DNA of 56,951 nucleotides from Gemmatimonadota bacterium (lineage in GTDB: Bacteria > Gemmatimonadota > Gemmatimonadetes > Longimicrobiales > Gaopeijiaceae): positions 1-56,951 of the forward strand of contig JAGWBP010000006.1 in assembly GCA_021295835.1 (NCBI GenBank), written 5' to 3'. Shown one piece after another: positions 25,583-32,964 of this stretch. The position numbers and the translations under genes were made by a program. Within the stretch, counting starts at the first letter, position 1, and each line of letters starts with the position of its first letter. Below the pieces are notes generated by a model. The model saw nothing but the letters and a program-made list of their open reading frames with translations. It had not been told where the DNA came from and searched no databases.

Positions 25583-26740
25583 CTACCGCGCCGGTTCCAG
25601 CCTCACGATGGACGGCCCGCTGCGGGCGTCGAGCGCAACGTAGATGAGGCCGTCGGGGCCCTGGCGAACATCGCGTACCCTGCCTGCCCCGGCGAGAATG
25701 GTCTCGCTCGCCACCACCCTGCCGTCCTCGATCTCCAGGCGGTCGATCCGTTGCCCAACGAGTCCGCCCGCCAGCAGGTTCCCCCGCCACTCGGGGAACT
25801 TGTTGCCGGTGTAGAAGGCCAGCCCCGAGGTGCCGATAGAGGGCGTCCAGTAGTGGAGGGGCTGCTCCATCCCGGGCGCGTGGGACGAGTCGTGGATCCG
25901 CGTCCCCGAGCCATAGTTCACTCCATAGCCGATCACCGGCCAGCCGTAGTTCGCGCCCGCGTGGGCGACATTCACTTCGTCGCCCCCCTGCGGGCCGTGT
26001 TCGGTAAGCCAGATCGCGCCGCTCTCCGGGTGGACGGCGAGTCCCTGCGAGTTCCTGTGGCCGTAGCTCCAGATCTCGGGGAGAGTGCCGTCACGACCCA
26101 CGAAGGGGTTGTCGGCGGGCACCCGGCCGTCGTCGTGCAGGCGGACGACGACCCCATGGTGGTCGGAGAGTTTCTGCGCGGGGTGGCTCCGGAGGTCGCC
26201 TCCGGCCCTAGGGGTTACCTGCCTGTCGCCGACCGTGATGTAGAGGTAGCCGTCCAGGTCGAAGGCCAGCCTGCTGCCGTAGTGGCCGCGGCCCCGCGAG
26301 GCGGCCTCGAAGACCTCGCCGATAGGCGCGAAGCCATCGCCGTCGTAGATGCCCCTAACGACGGCTGTCGTGCCCCAGCGGTGGTCGGGGGTCGGCTTCG
26401 AGTAGCTTAGATAGATCGTCCGGTTGGTGGCGAAGTCGGGGTGGGCCACCACGTCGAGGAGCCCGCCCTGGCCACGGGCGACGACCTCGGGTACGCCCGG
26501 AACCGGATCGGGGAGGAGTCTGCCGCCCCGAATGACGCGCAGCCGCCCCGCCCGCTCGGTCACGAGGATCTCCCCGTCCGGGAGGAAGGCGATCGCCCAT
26601 GGGGCCTCGAGCCCCTCCGCCACGGTGACGACTCGGAGGTCGTGGAGCTCTGTGCGATGGAGATCCGGCTGAGCCGCGACGGGGGTGTTGGGGGTGGCAA
26701 GCACCCACGCGGCGACGGTGATCGGCAGTCGTCTGGTCAT
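25583..26740 (-). CDS. PQQ-dependent sugar dehydrogenase (soluble GDH/sorbosone type)
   Basis: ATG at 26740 gives 385 residues with an N-terminal signal (RRLPITVAAWVLATP...AQ). The six-bladed propeller motifs are present: GLEAPWAIAFLPDGEILVTER, GGLLDVVAHPDFATNRTIYLSY, GSRLAFDLDGYLYITVGDR, EIWSYGHRNSQGLAVHPESG and LTEHGPQGGDEVNVAHAGANYGWP, each given here in part. The YGHRN and EHGP segments bind PQQ and calcium in this family. It oxidises aldose sugars or similar in the periplasm and feeds electrons to the respiratory chain. PQQ biosynthesis genes are not in the window. Confidence 0.95.
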   Translation of the reverse strand: MTRRLPITVAAWVLATPNTPVAAQPDLHRTELHDLRVVTVAEGLEAPWAIAFLPDGEILVTERAGRLRVIRGGRLLPDPVPGVPEVVARGQGGLLDVVAHPDFATNRTIYLSYSKPTPDHRWGTTAVVRGIYDGDGFAPIGEVFEAASRGRGHYGSRLAFDLDGYLYITVGDRQVTPRAGGDLRSHPAQKLSDHHGVVVRLHDDGRVPADNPFVGRDGTLPEIWSYGHRNSQGLAVHPESGAIWLTEHGPQGGDEVNVAHAGANYGWPVIGYGVNYGSGTRIHDSSHAPGMEQPLHYWTPSIGTSGLAFYTGNKFPEWRGNLLAGGLVGQRIDRLEIEDGRVVASETILAGAGRVRDVRQGPDGLIYVALDARSGPSIVRLEPAR

Positions 26741-27177
26741 CGGAAGTCGGGTGGCAGAAGGGTCGGAGGAGTGCTCGGAAGTTAGCAGGCCCGGGTGGTG
26801 GTCGGCAGTGCAGCGGCCCTGGCCGGGAAGACCGCAAGTCGGCAGCAGCACACGACGAATGCGGTTTAACTGACACCAACCAACCGATGTAATGACAGCA
26901 TCTTACATTCCCCTGCAATCACGGCGCGCAGAGCCATCGAAAGGTGCCTGCGAGGGCGCATCCGCCCGAGCGACGCCCATAGCGGTCGCGTCTCGAGCGC
27001 CCCAGTGCGGGGACCCGAAAACGAGGGCCGCAGCCGCCCGCAGTGGCTTCGTCCGAGTGGGGCAGCTTGCGCCTTGCGGCCCCGTCACCTCATATTGACT
27101 CGTCGGCCGTGCCGCCTGCTCGCGGCTCTGGTCGGCGGCGAAGGGCATCCTTCACCCTACTGAAAAGGAGATGTCTA
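26741..27177. other. Intergenic region between divergent dehydrogenase and SusC genes
   Basis: No gene is seen. It contains one imperfect palindrome, ATGTAA-N10-TTACAT, at 26887-26908, which uses the same words as the TGTAAAC arrays but with a longer spacer. The SusC ribosome-binding site AAGGAG is at 27165-27170. Confidence 0.5.
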
Positions 27178-30100
27178 ATGTCCAATCGCTACTGCCTTGG
27201 CGGTGCCGCTGCGGCTCTCGCGCTCGCCCTGGGCGGGCTCGGGGCTGCGGGGCTGTCCGCCCAATCCGGCACCGTGACCGGCGAGATCACGGCGGCTACT
27301 ACGGGGGCGCCCCTCCACCATGCCTTGGTGCGGGTCACCGAGACGCTGGTGACTGGAGTCAGCAATCAGCGCGGGAGGTACGTGCTGCAGAACGTCCCGG
27401 TCGGCGTGTACACGATGACCGTCAATGTCGCAGGCTTCGGCCGCCAGGAGCGCGAGATCACCATCACCCCCGGGGTGAGCCTAGTGGAGAGCTTCGCGCT
27501 CGAGGTGTCAGCAACGGAGATGGACCAGATCGTCGTTGTGGGTGGACAAACGATAGACCGGAAAAAGCTCGGCGTATCACTGCCGACCATCAACGTGGAT
27601 GAGATGAAGGAGATCGTGCCTGTCGGGAACTTCGCCACTGTCATGGAGGGCAGGATCCCCGGCGTGAAGTCGATCGGCAGCACCGGCGGAGTCGGCTCAG
27701 GACGGGAGCTTCGAATTCGGGGCACTGATTCGTTCGGATTCACAGCGCAGCGTCCGGTGATCTACATCGACGGCGTACGGTACGACTCCCAGAAGGAAGA
27801 CTGGGGCTATATGCGCGGGGTCGCGTGCTGCTACTTCTCTGGCGGCGCCGGAGAGGATAGGCTCTCCGACCTCAACCCGGAGGAGATCGACCGAATCGAG
27901 GTGCTTAAAGGCCCCGCCGCGGCGACTCTCTTCGGTGCCGAGGCCTCGGCGGGTGTGATTCAGGTCTTCACGAAGCGCGGCCAGAGCGACACGCCCGCAC
28001 AGTTCACGCTGAACACCACTCTAGGGCGGAATCGCCTGCGCGCAAACCTGCCAACGACGCTGCGCCCCCAATTCGGAATGTACGACGAAGACTCGGTACT
28101 GATCGGGCCCGCTGCGGATCCTAACGAATCGCTAATCGACAATGGCCTGATTAACGGATACGACGTGACCGTCTCTGGTGGCTCGGACAACATCACCTAC
28201 TTTGTATCGACCGGCATCACGTACGAGGAAGGATCGGTGAAGCCGAACGACCTGACGCGTGGCAGCGTCCGCGTGAATCTCAACTGGACCACTTCGCGGA
28301 CCATGTCAGTGGGAATCACATCTGGATTTGTTAGGAACAGGATTTGGGTTGTGCAAGCCGGTGACAATCCGAATGGTGTCTATATGAACGGACTCTACTC
28401 AGACCCCCGCGAAGCTACGGACGAAGACCCCGAGTGTTGTGGCGTCGACGGTGTGGGTGTGGTAGCGGCCAGGGAGATAAAGACGTTTTCTGACACCGAC
28501 AGATGGACCGGTCGTGTACAGTTGACCTACACGCCCTCTCACAGCTTTATACACCAGTTGACGATTGGACTTGACGATGTGACCGACCAGAAAAGTCGCC
28601 ACTTGCCATTCGGCAACTTCTACGTTGGAGTGGGCGAGACCGGAGAGCGCAACCTCGGCTACCGGAAGTCGCGGAAGTTTACTGCGGACTATCTGTCGAC
28701 ACTGGACTACGATCAACTCTTCGGGATTGGGTTCCTGACAGGCAGCCTATCGGCCGGAGCGCAAGGGTACTGGGACGTGGCGAACATTAGTATGGGAACT
28801 GGGAAGCGGTATTCGGCTCCAGGCATTGAGTCACTTAACGGTGCCGCCACCGTATTTTCCGACGAGGCTTATGAGGAAATTCGCAATGTCGGCTTTTTCA
28901 TACAAAATCGTTTCGATTTCTCCAATGATCTTTTTGTTACCGCCGCGGTTCGAGCTGATGGCAATTCCACCTTTGGCAAGGACTTCGGTCTGCAGGTGTA
29001 TCCCAAGGCCGATGTAGCTTACAACTTCCCGACGACGTCGCTTCCCGGCGGTATCTCTAATCTGAAGGTACGTGCGGCTCTTGGCATGGCTGGGAAGGCA
29101 CCGGGGCCCTTTGACAACCTCCAGAGCTACACTGCCGGCACCGTGATGGGCGACCTTCCGGCGGTTAGGGTGGACAATGCTGGCAACGAACTCTTGGGAC
29201 CGGAGAATAAGGTCGAACTGGAGACTGGCTTGGACGTTGGTCTTTTTTCGAATCGTGTGGGATTAGAGTTGACCTACTACGACGCGGAAGTGGTCAACGG
29301 CCTGTACCCCAGCCCTATTGCAGCTAGCCAGGGGGCGTACGATAGGGTAGAAAACTGCTGCGCCTTTTTGAATAGAGGAGTCGAGACCGGCTTAACAGCA
29401 TCATTGGTCGACATGCTTGAGTTCAGTTGGTCGGCCAGCGTAACATATGAATGGAACATGAATCGAATTACGAGCTTTGGTGACAAAGCCCAAGCCGATT
29501 CAATGCCGTTGTACCAGGAGGATGACTCCACGGGCTATTGGTCGCATGTTGGTTGGCGGTACGCGAATTCATTCGGTGGCTGGTATGAGTTGCAGCCGCT
29601 CGACAATGTCTACGGAGAGGACATTCGCGGCTACTTCTTGGATGAAGACAATAATCCAGTGCATAAGGTTACGCACTTTCCGTTCCTCCGCGGACTGGCT
29701 CAGCCGCGCCACATGGGTTCAGTGTTTAACACGTTCCAGTTGGGCAGCAATCTTAGGGCATCTGTACAGTTCCGCGGCGAACTAGGTGCCGTATTTCAGA
29801 ATTACACCTATCAGGCCGGAATGCGACTTTGTCGGTGTTTTGACGGCGTTCTCCAGTGGGACCCGCACCTGTTGCCGGAGAGCGCAAGTCCAACTGATGT
29901 AGTTAGGGCACAGTTCAGCTTCGATTCGTTGGTTGACTATTGGTACGTTCCGCATATCGATAGGCGGGACCACGTTCGACTTCAGGATGTGTCGATTGTA
30001 TACACCGTACCACAGGTGTTTGCCAGCAGGTTGGGGCTCGACCGCACGACTGTGACCCTATCGGGTTACAATCTGCATTGGTGGGACGATTGCCGGTGCG

Positions 30101-30213
30101 AAGATCCCAATAACAAGAGTTTTGCCGACGACACTGGAGTAGCTTCCACCATCTCATCGTTTGGCGTACCGCAACCTAGGAGATTTCTCCTTTCGGTTCG
30201 AACCCGATTCTGA
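27178..30213 (+). CDS. SusC/RagA-type TonB-linked outer-membrane receptor, Cys-pair-rich
   Basis: ATG at 27178 follows AAGGAG. A signal peptide (ending GLSAQ) leads into a CarboxypepD_reg-like domain (SGTVTGEITAATTGAPLHHA), then the SusC plug (VMEGRIPGVKSIGSTGGVGSG, IRGTDSF, RPVIYIDGVRYD, RIEVLKGPAAATLFGAEASAGVI). The 1011-residue length is normal. The mature protein has exactly ten cysteines in five pairs: 217/218, 420/421, 727/728, 885/887 and 972/974. Base composition falls visibly from about 28290 onward; one hand-counted line (28921-28980) is 50% GC. SusD follows. With SusD it should import an oligomeric ligand; the substrate is unknown. Confidence 0.93.
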   Translation: MSNRYCLGGAAAALALALGGLGAAGLSAQSGTVTGEITAATTGAPLHHALVRVTETLVTGVSNQRGRYVLQNVPVGVYTMTVNVAGFGRQEREITITPGVSLVESFALEVSATEMDQIVVVGGQTIDRKKLGVSLPTINVDEMKEIVPVGNFATVMEGRIPGVKSIGSTGGVGSGRELRIRGTDSFGFTAQRPVIYIDGVRYDSQKEDWGYMRGVACCYFSGGAGEDRLSDLNPEEIDRIEVLKGPAAATLFGAEASAGVIQVFTKRGQSDTPAQFTLNTTLGRNRLRANLPTTLRPQFGMYDEDSVLIGPAADPNESLIDNGLINGYDVTVSGGSDNITYFVSTGITYEEGSVKPNDLTRGSVRVNLNWTTSRTMSVGITSGFVRNRIWVVQAGDNPNGVYMNGLYSDPREATDEDPECCGVDGVGVVAAREIKTFSDTDRWTGRVQLTYTPSHSFIHQLTIGLDDVTDQKSRHLPFGNFYVGVGETGERNLGYRKSRKFTADYLSTLDYDQLFGIGFLTGSLSAGAQGYWDVANISMGTGKRYSAPGIESLNGAATVFSDEAYEEIRNVGFFIQNRFDFSNDLFVTAAVRADGNSTFGKDFGLQVYPKADVAYNFPTTSLPGGISNLKVRAALGMAGKAPGPFDNLQSYTAGTVMGDLPAVRVDNAGNELLGPENKVELETGLDVGLFSNRVGLELTYYDAEVVNGLYPSPIAASQGAYDRVENCCAFLNRGVETGLTASLVDMLEFSWSASVTYEWNMNRITSFGDKAQADSMPLYQEDDSTGYWSHVGWRYANSFGGWYELQPLDNVYGEDIRGYFLDEDNNPVHKVTHFPFLRGLAQPRHMGSVFNTFQLGSNLRASVQFRGELGAVFQNYTYQAGMRLCRCFDGVLQWDPHLLPESASPTDVVRAQFSFDSLVDYWYVPHIDRRDHVRLQDVSIVYTVPQVFASRLGLDRTTVTLSGYNLHWWDDCRCEDPNNKSFADDTGVASTISSFGVPQPRRFLLSVRTRF

Positions 30214-30324
30214 TGACTTTAGTTATATGTTGAGAAACGAGCAATCGAGCAATGTGGTGGTGTTTCGTACAAATGAGACATTGCCGTGTTAAGAAGAACG
30301 GTATCGATGAAAGGGATGGATGAT

Positions 30325-31737
30325 ATGAATTGGCATTGGCACAGGGCAGGTGTTGGCGTCGGTGCGCTTGTGGTGGCAGTGGGCCTCAGTGCATGCGATC
30401 TGCTGCGGGTAAAGGATCCCGGTCGTTATGAGGAGGAAGATCTTCACAATGCGCTCGAGGCTGTTGGCAACACTGCCGAAGGCAATGCGCACAGGTGGAT
30501 GAACTGGTATATTGTTTGGCAAGAGTTGCTCGGTGATGCGCTTACCTACATCGGTCCCGAAGTACACGATGATACGTATGGGCTAATCGACGACGGGCGT
30601 GTCGATTTCAACACCTACCCGGTTGCGCGAACCCCAGCGAATTCCCGCTTTGGGTCGTTTAACTTTCCGGATGGCATGGCTGCGTCCCGTTGGCTGGCGC
30701 ATAAGGCATGGGAAATCGGCGAAACAGCGTACGGGCCTGAGGGCGATTCCGCGGATGCGTCTACGGAGTTTGAGTCGTCGTTTCTTGCAGCGCAGATTAA
30801 GTTGGGGTGGGCGTTCAACAACATGTACCTGGGGTTGTTTTCCTGTGAGGGCGTGCTTGGATCGGTAGACGACGTGGACGGCGCCGAAATGTACCTCGAC
30901 CTACAGGTTTACGACTCTGCGGCGTCGCTATTTACGGAGGTAATCGAGATCATGGGTCGTGTTGACCCGCTCATGGCCGATGAGGATCAGGAACGTGACT
31001 TCCTGAATGCTGCGCGCACCGGGCGCGCGCTTATGCGTATGCTGGTGGGTGACTATGAAGGCGCGGTCTCGGACGCGGCGGCGGTTCCAGATGGATTTCG
31101 GTACGACGCCCTGGTGGGAGGTTTGTTCGAGGATTGGAATCAGATGTGGTGGCTGGGAGACATTCAAAGGTATTTTCATTTGCACTCGTGGGTCACTGAG
31201 ACGAGTGAAAGTGAGGTCGAGACCACACACAACCGCACGGATCCATGGACTGGCGAGCCGGATCCTCGAGTGCGGATTGTGTGGCGACCTCCACCATTTT
31301 TCGGAAACCGTCCAGGGGTTTATCTCCCCGGGAAGTATGGTAATCAGACCAGCGGATTTGCGATGGTGAATTCCATACATGCGCGTTTGATTGAGGTGGA
31401 GGCGATGGCAGTGTCTGGCGACTTCACTGGAGCGACCAATCTATTGAACGCATTGAGGGGGGAGGCGCGTCTTTCCAGTATTCCCTTCATCCCCGAGGAT
31501 GAGTTGATGATGCTCGAGGTGTTGATGCACGAGCGCTTTGCGTGGCTGTTTGCGGAGGGGTGGCGTCAGCCGGACCTTCACCGATTCGGTTTGACGCGCT
31601 TTGTGTTCGAGGGATTGAACGATCCAGCTAGGCGGGGCATTGGGAGGCCGACCAAGTTCCCTGGCAGTGCCCGCGAAGCGTGGTTGAATCCGGCGGTCGT
31701 GGACGACGCGACGCAGAGGTGTCATCCGAATGCGTAA
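30325..31737 (+). CDS. SusD/RagB-type outer-membrane lipoprotein
   Basis: ATG at 30325 has AAGGGA eight bases upstream; in-frame ATGs at 30307 and 30316 are alternatives. The signal ends with the lipobox VGLSAC. The helical SusD fold is supported by paired helices (AEMYLDLQVYDSAASLFTEV in part, FLNAARTGRALMRMLVGDYEGAVSDA) and the C-terminal signature ARLIEVEAMAVSGDFTGATNLLNALRG and EVLMHERFAWLFAEGWRQPDLHRFG, given in pieces. It is the surface lid that captures ligand for the SusC receptor upstream. Composition is AT-richer than the rest of the window (53% GC in 30541-30600), matching the 3' half of susC. A strong hairpin follows at 31812. Confidence 0.95.
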   Translation: MNWHWHRAGVGVGALVVAVGLSACDLLRVKDPGRYEEEDLHNALEAVGNTAEGNAHRWMNWYIVWQELLGDALTYIGPEVHDDTYGLIDDGRVDFNTYPVARTPANSRFGSFNFPDGMAASRWLAHKAWEIGETAYGPEGDSADASTEFESSFLAAQIKLGWAFNNMYLGLFSCEGVLGSVDDVDGAEMYLDLQVYDSAASLFTEVIEIMGRVDPLMADEDQERDFLNAARTGRALMRMLVGDYEGAVSDAAAVPDGFRYDALVGGLFEDWNQMWWLGDIQRYFHLHSWVTETSESEVETTHNRTDPWTGEPDPRVRIVWRPPPFFGNRPGVYLPGKYGNQTSGFAMVNSIHARLIEVEAMAVSGDFTGATNLLNALRGEARLSSIPFIPEDELMMLEVLMHERFAWLFAEGWRQPDLHRFGLTRFVFEGLNDPARRGIGRPTKFPGSAREAWLNPAVVDDATQRCHPNA

Positions 31738-31811
31738 GGGCATGGGGGCTTGATCTTGACGCATACGATGTTGTGATTTAGCGGCGGCGGGTTGGAGCCG
31801 TCGGTTGATGA

Positions 31812-31845
31812 GCGGGAGGTTGCCCCGGGTGGGGTGGCCTCCCGC
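31812..31845 (+). terminator. Hairpin terminator after susD
   Basis: GCGGGAGG at 31812-31819 pairs with CCTCCCGC at 31838-31845, and the stem can extend inward through GCCCC/GGGG. It sits 75 bp after the susD stop and is followed by TTGT, so it is a plausible intrinsic terminator. Confidence 0.7.
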
Positions 31846-32078
31846 TTGTCGGATGTGATTACCACGACAGAGTCACACAGGACCGATGCCGACATAGTGT
31901 AGACAACCGTCGTTTTGCGTTGGGTTCGGACGGTGGTGGCGCAGCGCATCGCGGAGATCTCGCTGGGGTGCGAGTACTGCGGGGACCGCAGCGATCTGCC
32001 GCACGATCCGCTGGTGGCAACTACTGGCGGGCGGGCTCGAGGGATGCCGGGAGCGCTGCGTTCGCGGGCGGGGGGAGG

Positions 32079-32126
32079 CGTGACCACACCGCTGGGGCGC
32101 ATCGTGACCACGCCGCTGGGGCGCAT
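32079..32126 (+). repeat. Two tandem 24-bp units
   Basis: The unit CGTGACCACACCGCTGGGGC plus GCAT is repeated once with a single A/G difference at 32079-32102 and 32103-32126. In one frame it encodes VTTPLGRI twice. No function is assigned. Confidence 0.8.
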
Positions 32127-32667
32127 ATTGCGGGGTGTCGCAAGGATATGCACGGGCTGAAGGTCCTCTTGGACCGGGCCGGGGGGGTATGCCCGGCGGG
32201 AAGTACCTGGCCCTGGTGCGATGACACGGGCGCGCGCTACGTCAACGACCTGGCGAGGAACTCGCGGCTCATCGGGGAGATCGGGTGGGAGCGGGCCGAC
32301 GACGGGGCGGAGCCGGAGCGGTGGGGGTTGCTCGCACGCCCGTTTGCGGAGTTTCCCTGCCTGACGCTGACCAGGTGGTCGCGCTGGCACCGGGGCAGCC
32401 CGGAGATGGAGCACCTCCCGGATGGCCAACCCGCGCTTCGCAGGCACCCTGGGTTGCCGCCAACAGCTTCTTGCCACGCACCGTCTACTAGCGAAATCCC
32501 CTCCGGCACATCCGCCTCCGCAGGGCCTCCTCCCTCCTCCGTCACACCGCGCGAACCACACACACCGACCAGATTCGGGAACAGGTCCCGCCGCGCCAGG
32601 GCCATGAGAGAAGTGCGGGCTGGCGGGGCAGACGGTGGACGTCGACCGGAGGTGTGTGGCAGGGCCC

Positions 32668-32683
32668 GGGGGGGGGGGGGGGG
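32668..32683 (+). repeat. Run of 16 G followed by further G-tracts
   Basis: Sixteen consecutive G are followed within 35 bp by GGGGG, GGG, GGGGGG and GGGGGG tracts. The plus strand could form a G-quadruplex. It is also a place where sequencing and assembly commonly fail, so the exact length should be doubted. Confidence 0.8.
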
Positions 32684-32964
32684 CGGAGTGGGGGCGGGCG
32701 GGGGGCCGGCAAGGGGGGCGCGGAGTTGGTGAGGTCGTGGGGACGGCCATGGCGGCGACCGGCTGTTGAGAGTGAAGTAGCTCGGTGTGGTTGTGAGGCG
32801 TTCGCTGGGCCTTTGCGGGGTGTGAGCCTTCGATCTCGGGGACCCCCACTCTCTGTTACCACATCGTGACAGCACTTCGGTAGTCGCCGTTACCTGGGTG
32901 CCGGAGATTTCCCCGTGACATGGTCGCTTCAATACCAGCGCATCGCACGGGAGGATACCAACGA

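Larger units (their letters stand above)
31846..32964. other. 1.1-kb region with no recognisable intact gene
   Basis: Several frames are open here but none shows a family motif, signal peptide or ribosome-binding site. The plus-strand frame around 32160-32410 (NDLARNSRLIGEIGWERADD, FAEFPCLTLTRWSRWHRG) has some protein-like character and may be a decayed gene. The area also holds a 24-bp tandem duplication and a long G-tract. It separates the AT-richer susCD pair from the next receptor, as a recombination-prone boundary might. Confidence 0.4.

Noticed and set aside
26887..26908. ATGTAA-N10-TTACAT as a fourth operator array
   Set aside because: The spacer is two bases longer than in the other sites and there are no neighbouring half-sites.
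31920..32732. 270-residue plus-strand open frame
   Set aside because: No signal, motif or ribosome-binding site, and it runs through the G-tract as poly-Gly. Reported only as possible debris.
32860..32940. Possible Pho-box-like words (CTGTTAC, GTGACAG) upstream of the TonB receptor
   Set aside because: The two words are inverted, not the direct 11-bp repeats expected for PhoB-type binding.
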